A stretch of 64,000 bases of DNA from CALAED01 sp036555725 (GTDB lineage: Bacteria > Actinomycetota > Actinomycetes > Streptosporangiales > Streptosporangiaceae). Positions within the stretch are counted from its first letter, which is position 1. Each line of letters begins with the position of its first letter. The position numbers and the translations under genes were made by a program. The stretch lies in the NCBI GenBank assembly GCA_036555725.1, contig DATBKU010000040.1, positions 62,001 through 126,000 on the forward strand, written 5' to 3'. This document shows, one piece after another, positions 15,126 to 23,208 of this stretch. A model generated the notes under the pieces. That model was not told the DNA's origin. It ran no database searches and saw only the letters and a list, made by a program, of their open reading frames with translations.

Positions 15126-15641
15126 ATGCCTGTCATCTCGACATACATCTCCCCCAAGGCACGCAAGGGCGAGGTCAGCCCGATAGCGGGGCGCGGGCTG
15201 CGCGCCGTGGCGCCGATCGCCAAGGACGAGGTCGTCGCGATCAAGGGCGGCCACATCGTCGACACCGCCACGCTGGACGCCCTGCCGGAGCGGCTGCGGA
15301 ACTCCGAGGTGCAGATCGCCGACGGCTTCCACCTCGTGGCGCTGGAGGAGGCCGAGTACGAGCCGGTGATGCTGTTCCTCAACCACTCCTGCGAGCCGAA
15401 CGTCGGCTTCGCGGGCAACGTCGTCTTGGTGGCGATGCGCGACGTCGCCGCCGGCGAGGAGCTCACCACCGACTACGCCCTCTTCGACGACACCGACGCC
15501 ACGATGAACTGCACCTGCGGCACCCCGTCCTGCCGCGGGACCATCCACGGCCGCGACTGGCGGCGCCCCGACCTGCAACACCGGTACGGCCCGTACTTCT
15601 CCTGGTACCTCCTCCGCCGCTTCCACCCCTGGCCACCGTAG
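15126..15641 (+). CDS. SET-domain protein (predicted protein-lysine methyltransferase)
   Basis: 171 residues. The SET fold is recognisable: GEVSPIAGRGLRAVAPIAKD, FLNHSCEPNVGFAGNVVLVA (the NHSCxPN motif that forms the S-adenosylmethionine pocket), GEELTTDYALFDD (catalytic tyrosine) and a post-SET-like CTCGTPSCRGTIHGRDW with three cysteines able to bind zinc together with NHSC. The arrangement is compact and complete, with no extra domains. Such proteins are uncommon but real in bacteria; targets in actinomycetes are unknown (HU-like proteins are a reasonable guess given the HU gene at 7.4 kb). It follows MarR by 33 bases on the same strand and may be co-transcribed. Confidence 0.88.
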   Translation: MPVISTYISPKARKGEVSPIAGRGLRAVAPIAKDEVVAIKGGHIVDTATLDALPERLRNSEVQIADGFHLVALEEAEYEPVMLFLNHSCEPNVGFAGNVVLVAMRDVAAGEELTTDYALFDDTDATMNCTCGTPSCRGTIHGRDWRRPDLQHRYGPYFSWYLLRRFHPWPP

Positions 15642-15808
15642 GCACGGCCAGCCTTATGGACGCCGTGCGCGTACGTAGGAAGGGGCGAGCCGGGCGGTTT
15701 GGGCCTCATGGGTACCCGCAGCCCGTTAACCTCAGCGAACACTCTGTGTTCGCCTTGGGGGCAGGGTGCGTCCGTACGATCGTTAGATTGCGTGGGAACC
15801 CTGCCATC
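15642..15808 (+). promoter_or_regulatory. Non-coding leader before the LPG-synthase-like gene
   Basis: The downstream frame is open back through this stretch from an ATG at 15656, but third positions here are rich in A/T and the composition is unlike coding DNA on either side. A candidate -10 TAGATT lies at about 15784-15789. I therefore treat it as promoter and leader, not as an N-terminal extension. Confidence 0.4.
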
Positions 15809-16681
15809 GTGGAGCTGCGCTGGGCCTTCCTGCCCGCTCTGATCGCACTGGCCGCGTCGCACTATGTCCTGGCGGCGATCGCGCTGCGTGCGGCTGCCGG
15901 GCGGCGGCTACCCATGAGCGATGCGGTCATGACCCAGCTCACCGCGGCCGCCGCGAACCGGGTCACGCCCGGCGGGCTCGGCGGTTCGGCGGTCAACGTG
16001 CGATTCCTCACCTGCCACGGCATCCCTCTGCAGACCGCGATCACGGCCGTCGCCGCCATGCACCTGCTGGGCGGGCTCGCCGACCTGCCGATGATCGCGG
16101 CCGTCAGCCCCTGGGTCGGCGGCAAGGTGCTCGCGCGCCTGTACGACACCGCGACCGATCCCCGCGTACTCGCGGTCGTCGCGGTCGTGGCCGTCGCGGC
16201 ACTCTGCTGGCTTCGCCGCCGGCCCAGCGGGCTCAAGCTGGGGGGCGACCAGTGGGCGGCCGCCCGCACCGGGCTGACCGACCTGATCCGCCGGCCGCAG
16301 GACCTGATCGTGATGATGGTCGCGTCGGCCGCGACCACGCTCTGCATGGGCATCGCGTTCGCCATCAGCGTGCTCGCCGTCCCGGGCGCTGCTGATCCCG
16401 ACCAGGTCGGCGCTCTGATCATCGCCTATCTCGTGGGCGGCACCGTGGGCGGTCTCGTGCCGATTCCCGCCGGCATCGGCTCCACCGAGGCCGTCCTGGT
16501 CGCCGCCCTCGGGGCCGTCGACGTCCCCGCCGGGCCCGCGATCCAGTCGGTGCTGCTGTTCCGCCTCATCACCCACTGGGCACCCGCTCCGATCGGCGTG
16601 CTCACCGCGCGTCGCGCCCTCTTCCGGCGCCCCCGCCCGGCCCCTACGCCGCACGCCGAAGAGGCCCTTTCCGCGGGCTGA
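15809..16681 (+). CDS. Lysylphosphatidylglycerol synthase TM-region/UPF0104-like membrane protein
   Basis: 290 residues from the GTG at 15809, chosen over an ATG at 15656 because the intervening codons lack the normal third-position G/C bias. Multiple membrane helices are present (LPALIALAASHYVLAAIALR, ITAVAAMHLLGGLADLPMIA, VLAVVAVVAVAALCWL, IVMMVASAATTLCMGIAFAI, ALIIAYLVGGTVGGLVPIPA, SVLLFRLITHWAPAPIGVLT). Family hallmarks are NRVTPGGLGGSAVNVRFLTC and VPIPAGIGSTEA. The catalytic lysyl-transferase domain of MprF is absent, so this is a stand-alone flippase-like module. With this start the first helix of the family may be missing. Likely role: lipid transfer across the membrane, by analogy only. 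Confidence 0.8.
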   Translation: MELRWAFLPALIALAASHYVLAAIALRAAAGRRLPMSDAVMTQLTAAAANRVTPGGLGGSAVNVRFLTCHGIPLQTAITAVAAMHLLGGLADLPMIAAVSPWVGGKVLARLYDTATDPRVLAVVAVVAVAALCWLRRRPSGLKLGGDQWAAARTGLTDLIRRPQDLIVMMVASAATTLCMGIAFAISVLAVPGAADPDQVGALIIAYLVGGTVGGLVPIPAGIGSTEAVLVAALGAVDVPAGPAIQSVLLFRLITHWAPAPIGVLTARRALFRRPRPAPTPHAEEALSAG

Positions 16682-16834
16682 GAACGCCCGGGCCCTTGGT
16701 TCGCGCTGCCAGAAAACGGCGGGGGGCATTGGCGACGGATACCCGAGACCACTCTCACACCCCGCTCTTTCGTCATCGAGCCCTTCTTCATGGCGCATTG
16801 CGGCGGGTCCTTGTCCCCAAATCGAAAGAACTCC

Positions 16835-17314
16835 ATGCGCAAGCCCGCGACGACCGCGATCCTTGTGGCCGCAGCCGGTGTCACCGTGGCCGGAGGCCTG
16901 ACTGTGGCGGCCGCCTCCGACGGCGGCTCCCACGACATCAAGCCCGCCTCCGACACGGCGGCGGTGTCCCATGGTTCGTCGAAGCCGGGCGGCGTCTCGA
17001 CCGCGACGTCCTCCTGGGACCCCGAGACCGCGTCCGGCAGGCCCATGTCGTACAAGACACTGGCCAGCCCGTACTGGCCGCTCGGCACCAAGGTAAAGAT
17101 CGCGTACGGCGGTAAGAGCGCCACCGGCGTGGTCGAGGACTTCGGACCGGCCGAGTGGACGGTCGCCCAGCACAGCCCGCCCGCGATCATCGACCTATCC
17201 GAGAAGATGATGGCCGACCTGACCGGCGACCGGTCGAACTCCGTGACGGTGAAGTTCCAGGTGCTGTCGTTCGGCAGCGGCGGCCGCTATGTGAACTCGG
17301 GCACCGGCCACTGA
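16835..17314 (+). CDS. Small secreted double-psi beta-barrel (RlpA-like) protein
   Basis: 159 residues from the ATG at 16835 (MRKPATTAILVAAAGVTVAG), a clear signal peptide; an ATG at 16790 would add residues before the signal and lacks a site. After a Ser/Asp-rich linker, the C-terminal 80 residues look like a double-psi barrel: MSYKTLASPYWPLGTKVKIA, YGGKSATGVVEDFGPAEWTV, PAIIDLSEKMMADLTG, VTVKFQVL. The pattern G-T-x-V-K-I and V-x-D-x-G-P followed by I-D-L-S matches RlpA/expansin-like barrels. Probably acts at the cell wall, binding or cleaving peptidoglycan; the catalytic Asp of lytic members could be the one in VEDFGP. A strong hairpin follows. Confidence 0.75.
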   Translation: MRKPATTAILVAAAGVTVAGGLTVAAASDGGSHDIKPASDTAAVSHGSSKPGGVSTATSSWDPETASGRPMSYKTLASPYWPLGTKVKIAYGGKSATGVVEDFGPAEWTVAQHSPPAIIDLSEKMMADLTGDRSNSVTVKFQVLSFGSGGRYVNSGTGH

Positions 17315-17354
17315 CCTCGCTTGGGGCAAGTAGGCCAAATAGCCGACCCCCTAC

Positions 17355-17389
17355 GGGCCGCGCGGACACTACCCCAGCCCGCGCGGCCC
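17355..17389 (+). terminator. 11-bp perfect hairpin after the barrel gene
   Basis: GGGCCGCGCGG (17355-17365) and CCGCGCGGCCC (17379-17389) are exact complements with a 13-base loop. It lies 40 bases past the stop of the secreted barrel gene. The rest of the gap to 17561 is non-coding and contains an A/T island (GCTATATATCT near 17413) that may be the promoter for the next gene. Confidence 0.65.
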
Positions 17390-17561
17390 TGCCCTATGCG
17401 CGTCACCCTGCGCTATATATCTGTACGATCCGCGGCCGCCAACAAGATTCACGCTTCTTGTCCGCTCCCGGCCGCCGCAAGATCTTCCCTCTCCGGCCGG
17501 ATGGCCGTACGATCACTCGGTTTCACGCTGTGGCCACGGTTCATCACCGGGAGGTCGTGCC

Positions 17562-20174
17562 ATGCGGCAACGACAGCATCGTCGTCTTCTGCTCTCTCTC
17601 CTTTCCACAGTGGCGGTACTGGTGGCGGGGTCGGTGGCCGGTTCAGGGGCCGCCGGGGCCTCCCCCAGCCCACGGCCGACTCCCCCGACGGCCAAGCGGC
17701 AACTCGACACGTTGGGCCGGCATATTCTCCAAGGCCAGCAAAACAACGGGCCGAGCACCCTCGCGGAGGAGGGCGGCAACGAAGAATCCGGCGGCGAGGT
17801 CCTCGAGGCGGCCATGCAGTGGGCGGAGGCCCGTACGTCACCCGGCGTCGAGGTGCCGGGCGAGGCGCTGGCCGAGGCCAACGCGGCGGCCGCCGCTCTG
17901 CCGGTCAAGGGCGGTCGCTGGTCCGAGGTGACCACCGGTCCGTACGACAACGACGCCCCCGGCTTCGCCGACCCGGTGTGGTCGAACTACGGCGCCGGGT
18001 GGGGACTGGTCTCCGGCCGGATGACCGCACTCGCCACCGACGGCAGGTGGCTATACGCGGGGGCCGCCGACGGCGGGGTCTGGGTCTCCACCGACCACGG
18101 CCGGCACTGGCGCCCGTCCTTCCAAGACAAGATCACGATGTCGATCGGCGCGCTGTGGGTGAACCCGGCCGACCACTCGCTGTGGGTGGCGACGGGCGAG
18201 GCCAACACCAACTCCGACTCCTACACCGGGCAAGGCGTGTGGCGCTCGACCGACCACGGCCGCTCCTTCAGCCGAGTCGGCGGCACAGAACTGACGAATG
18301 CGCAGGTATTCCGGCTCCGGGCGAGCAAGACCTACCTCTATGCCGCCACCAGCCGCGGGCTGTGGCGACGCTCGCTGTCCGCGCGGCAGACCACGGCCTG
18401 GACGCTCGTCCTCAAGCCCGACCCGAACCCGGACAACTCGCCGTACCGCCAGTCGATGATCACCGATGTGGTCGTACGGCCGAGCGCCCCTTCGACCGTC
18501 CTGGCCGTCCTCGCCTGGCGGGAGGGCACGCCGTACAACGGGTTCTATCTGTCGAAGAGCGGCGGCGCGCCCGGAAGCTTCGCGCGGATCGCCCCGGCCG
18601 GTCTCGACAACAGCGACATCGGTCGTACGTCCCTGGCATACAACCCCAAGGGCGACAAGCTGTACGCGGTGATCCAGTCGCCGAACTACCTGCTCAACGG
18701 GCCGCCCGCGCCCGCCCAAACCACCATCCTCAAGGGCGTGTACGTCTCGGCGAACGGCGACCCGAACGGCCCGTGGACGCAGGTCGCCGACGCCGCCAAG
18801 CTGGCGGCCTCCGGCTCCGCGCTGGACTTCCCGTCGACGTACGAGCCGGGCGTGCAGGCCTGGTACAACGAGTACATCGAGGTGGACCCGAAGGATCCCA
18901 AGCACCTCTACCTCGGCCTGGAGGAGATCTTCGAGTCCAGTGACGGCGGCACGACCTGGCACGCGATCGGGCCGTACTGGAACTTCGGGCTCCCGTGCTT
19001 CGAGGCCGGCGGGCCGACCAACTGCCCGTTCACCACGCACCCCGACCAGCACGCCGCGGTGATCGGCAGTGACGGCACAGCGTACTTCGGCAACGACGGC
19101 GGGGTCTGGACCAGGCCGGCCGCGCTGCGGAACGCGGTGCAGTGGACCGACCGCAACCGTGACCTGCACAGCCTTCAGTATTACTACGCCGAAGCCGGGC
19201 GGGCATCGGCTGGACACGGCACCAGTATTTGGGGCGGCATGCAGGACAACGGCACCGGCCTGCTGATGCCGACCAGCGACACGATGGTGTCGCCGTTCGG
19301 CGGTGACGGCGGGGACACGCTCGTCGACCCGGCGAACGCCGACCGGGCGGCGGTGGAGTACGTCGACGCGTCGATCGCGATCACCACGAACGGCGGCCGG
19401 ACCGACGGCAGTACTCCGGCGTTCCGGCTGATCTCCCCGGCGTGCGAGTGGAACCCGACCCTGCCGGGCTGCGACCCCTCGCCGCGGTTCATCACGCCGT
19501 TCGAGCGCGACGTGAAGTCGCTCGGCCACTGGATCACCGGCGGCCAGTTCGTCTGGGAGACGGCCAAGGGCTTCGACACCGTGTGCGAGGGCACGACCTG
19601 CGACTGGAAGGCCGTGTACGACACGGGCGAGGGGCACTCCACCACGGCGGTCGAGACCAACGGCGGCGTGAGCTACGCGGGCTGGTGCGGGCCCTGCAAC
19701 CCGCTCGACGAGGAGGGCACCGGCTTCGTCCGCGGCCTGGCCACCAACTTCGGCGGCACCTGGCACGCGATCACGGCGCCGAACCTGCCCAACCGGTACG
19801 TCGCGGCGCTCACCACCGATCCCGCGAACCCGGCACACGTGTACGCGGTGTTCAGCGGCTTCTCGCGGCACTGGATCCCGGACGCCGGCGACGGACACGT
19901 CTTCGAGTCCAAGGACGGCGGCACGACCTGGACCGACATCAGCGGCAACCTGCCGGACCTCCCCGGCGACGACCTCGTCGTGTGGCAGCACCACCTGGTC
20001 GTGGCCATGGACAACGGCGTGTTCATCGCCGATGCCGCCAGGCCCGGCAAGTGGTCCGTCCTCGGACGGGGCCTGCCGAACGTGGTCGCGGCCGACCTGA
20101 CCCTGTACCCGGACGGCAGGCAGCTGCTGGTGGCGAGCCACGGGCGCGGCCTATGGAAGGTCGGCATGCCTTAA
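17562..20174 (+). CDS. Secreted Asp-box beta-propeller (sialidase/VPS10-like) protein
   Basis: 870 residues; GGGAGGT precedes the ATG. Residues 1-33 are a signal peptide (LLLSLLSTVAVLVAGSVAG). The mature protein is dominated by propeller blades with Asp-box motifs: VSTDHGRHWRP, RSTDHGRSFSR, ESSDGGTTWHAI and ESKDGGTTWTDI, each preceded by WVATGE or LYLGLEE-type strands. Cysteines at WCGPCNP, CEGTTCDW and CEWNPTLPGC are consistent with extracellular disulfides. The Arg triad and Tyr/Glu nucleophile of true sialidases are not obvious, so a glycan-binding or xyloglucanase-like (GH74-type) propeller is as likely as a sialidase. Monocistronic; the stop lies inside a perfect 7-bp inverted repeat. 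Confidence 0.8.
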   Translation: MRQRQHRRLLLSLLSTVAVLVAGSVAGSGAAGASPSPRPTPPTAKRQLDTLGRHILQGQQNNGPSTLAEEGGNEESGGEVLEAAMQWAEARTSPGVEVPGEALAEANAAAAALPVKGGRWSEVTTGPYDNDAPGFADPVWSNYGAGWGLVSGRMTALATDGRWLYAGAADGGVWVSTDHGRHWRPSFQDKITMSIGALWVNPADHSLWVATGEANTNSDSYTGQGVWRSTDHGRSFSRVGGTELTNAQVFRLRASKTYLYAATSRGLWRRSLSARQTTAWTLVLKPDPNPDNSPYRQSMITDVVVRPSAPSTVLAVLAWREGTPYNGFYLSKSGGAPGSFARIAPAGLDNSDIGRTSLAYNPKGDKLYAVIQSPNYLLNGPPAPAQTTILKGVYVSANGDPNGPWTQVADAAKLAASGSALDFPSTYEPGVQAWYNEYIEVDPKDPKHLYLGLEEIFESSDGGTTWHAIGPYWNFGLPCFEAGGPTNCPFTTHPDQHAAVIGSDGTAYFGNDGGVWTRPAALRNAVQWTDRNRDLHSLQYYYAEAGRASAGHGTSIWGGMQDNGTGLLMPTSDTMVSPFGGDGGDTLVDPANADRAAVEYVDASIAITTNGGRTDGSTPAFRLISPACEWNPTLPGCDPSPRFITPFERDVKSLGHWITGGQFVWETAKGFDTVCEGTTCDWKAVYDTGEGHSTTAVETNGGVSYAGWCGPCNPLDEEGTGFVRGLATNFGGTWHAITAPNLPNRYVAALTTDPANPAHVYAVFSGFSRHWIPDAGDGHVFESKDGGTTWTDISGNLPDLPGDDLVVWQHHLVVAMDNGVFIADAARPGKWSVLGRGLPNVVAADLTLYPDGRQLLVASHGRGLWKVGMP

Positions 20175-20227
20175 CAGCGGTTAAGGACCTATTGCACGGA
20201 ATCGCAATAACGTTACAGTGCGTAACG
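20169..20227. repeat. Two short perfect inverted repeats after the propeller gene
   Basis: CCTTAAC (20169-20175) and GTTAAGG (20180-20186) pair over the stop codon of the propeller gene. CGTTAC (20211-20216) pairs with GTAACG (20222-20227). The first may help termination and the second may be an operator for the following operon. The remaining bases to the GTG at 20396 contain no gene. I looked for a c-di-AMP (ydaO) riboswitch, common before wall-hydrolase genes, and could not find its core motifs. Confidence 0.4.
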
Positions 20228-20395
20228 GAGAGAAAGCGGCGCGTTGGAAGGTTGGTTATCGCGCAAATGTTATTGCCCCGTGATCAGGGCCTTACCTTGG
20301 GACTCATGTCCATCTTGCCACTTTGGTAGCCGCGCGCATCGAGAGGCGCATAAGCTCCGACTGCTGCGTCCATCGTGTTCCCGAAAGGAAAGACG

Positions 20396-21601
20396 GTGTC
20401 GAGGCGTAAACACAGTGGAGGCGGCTCGTCGCTGCTTGCCAGGGTCAACCGCATCAGTACGGCTGCCCTGGCGACCAACGTCGGGCTGTGTGTCGTGCTG
20501 TGCGCGATCATCGAGCGCATGGCCGTCACCACCTTTGGTGTGCGCGGAGTCGTGGCCGACGCACCCGGTGTGCCGGTGGAGCCGTCCGACCGGGTGGAGC
20601 CACCGCGGGCGTCGCGTGAGACTCGTGCGCCGATCCGGCTGGCGGCGCTCACCAGCACCGTCCGGCAGCAGGCACTGATTCAGCGCGGTGAGCTCGCACG
20701 ACGGACGTACGGCACGAAGACGACCGGTCAGCCGATCGTCGCGCGTACCCGGTCCACCAAGACCTGGACCTTCGGCTCCGCAGCGCTGCCACCGCCCAAG
20801 GGCAGCCCGGCGATGCCCGACGTGTCGCTGTACCTGGCCCACGTCGTGGGCAACCGCTGGCAGGTCGCGTTCGCCGGCACGTCCGCGTTCTCCAAGCTGC
20901 TGCGTACGGCGCCGACGGCGATCATGCCGACCACTGAGCGGCAGCTGCTGGTCCGCTACAACTCGGCGGCGAAGCCGGCGACGGCCACCCCCCTCATGCT
21001 TCCGTGGAAGCAAGGGCAGCCCTGGTCGCTGGTCGCCGACAAGTACGGCGTCGGGTTCAGCGGCGGCGACGGCAAGGTCATCGCGGCCGCCGACGGACGG
21101 CTCTACCGGTTCTGCGACACGCCCACCCGTGGCGGCCTCGTCATGTTGATCCACGCGAACGGCATGGCCACGGAGTACTACCAGCTGAGCGGACAGCCGC
21201 GCATCGCGGCGGGCAGTCTGGTCAAGCGCGGCGCCTACCTCGGCAAGGTCAGCAGCGACCGTCCGTGCGGCGGCGGCACCAGCGAACCGCAGGTGCGGTT
21301 CGCGCTGCGGCACGCCGACAGGGTCGTGACCATCGCGGGCCAGACGGTCGGCGGGTGGACCTTCCACGAGGGCACCGACCTCGACTCCTACGTCGCGGTG
21401 CACAACGACCAGCAGGTCCTGCCCGGCGAGGACGTCGTCAACCTGGGCATCCCCGGACTTCCCAGCGTGCCGGGCCTGCCGGGGGACGGGAACGGCAACG
21501 GCGACGGGGGGAACGGCAATGGAAACGGGAACGACCCGTCCGGACCGCCGACGCTGCTGCCCTCGCCGGCCAAGGCCGGCCGCTCGGTGAACAGGGCATG
21601 A
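20396..21601 (+). CDS. Membrane-anchored M23/LasA-like protein, catalytic residues missing
   Basis: 401 residues from the GTG at 20396 (AAAGGAAAG upstream; the frame is open to 20375). A membrane helix lies at residues about 20-45 (RISTAALATNVGLCVVLCAI). After a 100-residue linker, the C-terminal 200 residues follow the lysostaphin/LasA layout: GQPWSLVADKYGVGFSGGDG, KVIAAADGRLYRFCDTPTRG, GLVMLIHANGMATEYYQLSG, LVKRGAYLGKVSSDRPCGGG, PQVRFALRHADRVV. The zinc-binding HxxxD and HxH are not conserved (the first His is absent; HxH reads V-R-F), so peptidase activity is doubtful. It ends in a Gly/Asn-rich tail. It overlaps the next gene by 4 bp (ATGA), so it belongs to the electron-transfer operon and may be its exported partner or sensor. 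Confidence 0.75.
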   Translation: MSRRKHSGGGSSLLARVNRISTAALATNVGLCVVLCAIIERMAVTTFGVRGVVADAPGVPVEPSDRVEPPRASRETRAPIRLAALTSTVRQQALIQRGELARRTYGTKTTGQPIVARTRSTKTWTFGSAALPPPKGSPAMPDVSLYLAHVVGNRWQVAFAGTSAFSKLLRTAPTAIMPTTERQLLVRYNSAAKPATATPLMLPWKQGQPWSLVADKYGVGFSGGDGKVIAAADGRLYRFCDTPTRGGLVMLIHANGMATEYYQLSGQPRIAAGSLVKRGAYLGKVSSDRPCGGGTSEPQVRFALRHADRVVTIAGQTVGGWTFHEGTDLDSYVAVHNDQQVLPGEDVVNLGIPGLPSVPGLPGDGNGNGDGGNGNGNGNDPSGPPTLLPSPAKAGRSVNRA

Positions 21602-23208
21602 CCCTTAAGCGGCTGACGGTCTTCGCCGTCGCGGTCGTGGTCGCCGTCGGGATGTACCCGGTGGTGAACACCTACCCCGGCGCGCACGCGGTCGCGATGA
21701 TCCAGAGCTTCCTGCTCTTCTATGTGGGCGTCGGCGCCTTGCTCGCGTTCACCGGGGCCGTGGTCTGGGGCCTCCTCGCGACCGAGCGCTTCGTGCCGCC
21801 GCGCTACCGCGTCATCTCCCAGGGGATCCACCGCGGGCTCGGGCTGCTCGGCCTCGGCTTTCTCGGCGCCCACATCGTGCTGCAGATCATCGCCGAGCAC
21901 GCCACGGTCATCGACGCCGTGGTGCCGTTCCTCGACACCCGCGACCGGCTCGTCGCCACCGGCGTGGGCACGATCGCGAGCGATCTGTTCATCGTGGTGT
22001 ACGTCGTCGGCCGGATGCGCGCCCGGTTCGTCGACGCCGCCCGGCCTTGGGTGTGGCGGGTGATCCACGGCATCGCCTACTTCTGCTGGCCGCTGTCGAT
22101 CGTGCACGGCCTGACCGCCGGGCGCGCCGCCAAGACCTTTGTGACCGTGAGCTACGTCGTGTGCCTGCTCCTGGTCGTGCTCGCGGTACTGATCAGGTTG
22201 TTCAGCGCGGGCCCGAGCACGCGGGCCGAGCGCCTCATGAGCTTCGACGACGCCGACGACACGCCGCCGCGGCGGCCCGCGAGCGAACGCGCCGCGGCCG
22301 CCGAGCGTGTCAACGGACGTTCCCGCGCCGAACGTCCCGTGAACGGCAGGCCCCGGCGACGGCCCGGCGACGAGGCCGGACCGCGCCCGCGTTCGGCGCC
22401 GCCCGGGCGCGAACGACGCCAGCCGCCGCGCGAGCCGGAACCGCGGCGCGGGCCCACGCCATCGCGTGACCCCGGACCGCGGCGGGAGCCGACGCCGTCG
22501 CGCGACCCGGGCGCGCCGCTGCGCGAGTACACACAGCCGGGCGCGCCGCTGCGCGAGTACACGCCCAGTCCATCGCGCGAGTATCCCCGGCCGCCCCAGT
22601 ACACCCCGCCCCGCGAGTACACGTCCCCGCGAACGGCGCCGCCGGAGTACACGCCGCCGCGCGAGTACACCAGACCGCGGGTGCCCACCGGGTCGTACGA
22701 ACAGCCGATACCGTCCGTACCGCGGCCGGCCGGCGGCGTCCCGGCCCCTGGCGATGCGCGGTCGCGGGAGAACCTCATGTGGACCACCGGTCCCATGCCG
22801 GCCGTCCCCGACTACACCGCCCCCCAGGCGCCCATCCGGGAGACGACCGATCCGCAACCGCGCGTGCGCGGCGCCACCGGGCCGCAGCCAAGCGTCGGAA
22901 CCGGGTCGCAGCCAAGCGTCGGGACCGGTCCGCAACCGCGGGTCGGCACTGGGGCGCAATCGCGAGTCGGGACCGGGCCGCAGCCGCGGGTCCGCGACGC
23001 CGTCGACGACGACCTGGACCTCGGCGACGAACGGCCGCGCCTGCTCGATCGACTGCTCCGGCGCGACTGGCTCGACTCGGACGACGGGTTCTTCGGGCGG
23101 CGGAGCGACCGTGCGAAGCCGCCCGCGGCGCCCGACCTGGAAGAGATCGAGTTCTGGGCTAATCTCCGCGCTGAGACCTCGGTCTGGATCAGAAGGGGGC
23201 GACGATGA
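21598..23208 (+). CDS. Ferric-reductase-like six-helix heme protein with long disordered tail
   Basis: 536 residues; the ATG overlaps the preceding stop. Residues about 5-205 contain six helices (LTVFAVAVVVAVGMYPVV, FLLFYVGVGALLAFTGAVVW, GLLGLGFLGAHIVLQIIAEH, TIASDLFIVVYVVGRM, VIHGIAYFCWPLSIVHGL, VTVSYVVCLLLVVLAVLIRL). Histidines in GIHRG and GAHIV and in VIHGIA and IVHGL are placed to ligate two b-type hemes, as in ferric-reductase-like transmembrane (FRD/YedZ) domains. No FAD/NAD domain follows. Instead there are about 330 residues of Arg/Pro-rich sequence with REYT repeats and then GPQP-type repeats, ending in a conserved-looking acidic/aromatic tail (PDLEEIEFWANLRAETSVWI). The missing reductase half is probably supplied by the next gene. 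Confidence 0.82.
   Translation: MTLKRLTVFAVAVVVAVGMYPVVNTYPGAHAVAMIQSFLLFYVGVGALLAFTGAVVWGLLATERFVPPRYRVISQGIHRGLGLLGLGFLGAHIVLQIIAEHATVIDAVVPFLDTRDRLVATGVGTIASDLFIVVYVVGRMRARFVDAARPWVWRVIHGIAYFCWPLSIVHGLTAGRAAKTFVTVSYVVCLLLVVLAVLIRLFSAGPSTRAERLMSFDDADDTPPRRPASERAAAAERVNGRSRAERPVNGRPRRRPGDEAGPRPRSAPPGRERRQPPREPEPRRGPTPSRDPGPRREPTPSRDPGAPLREYTQPGAPLREYTPSPSREYPRPPQYTPPREYTSPRTAPPEYTPPREYTRPRVPTGSYEQPIPSVPRPAGGVPAPGDARSRENLMWTTGPMPAVPDYTAPQAPIRETTDPQPRVRGATGPQPSVGTGSQPSVGTGPQPRVGTGAQSRVGTGPQPRVRDAVDDDLDLGDERPRLLDRLLRRDWLDSDDGFFGRRSDRAKPPAAPDLEEIEFWANLRAETSVWIRRGRR

Noticed and set aside
15656..15808. N-terminal extension of the LPG-synthase-like gene from an ATG at 15656
   Set aside because: Third codon positions are A/T-rich, unlike true coding sequence here, and no ribosome site precedes the ATG.
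18051..20141. Long minus-strand frame opposite the propeller gene
   Set aside because: No recognisable motif; the plus strand has a signal peptide, Asp boxes and normal codon bias.
20228..20395. Possible c-di-AMP riboswitch before the M23-like gene
   Set aside because: The conserved core motifs of ydaO could not be found; only short inverted repeats are visible.
22510..22700. CRISPR-like periodic repeats in the ferric-reductase-like gene
   Set aside because: They are in-frame REYT codon repeats of variable spacing inside a coding sequence, with no constant repeat unit or spacer length.
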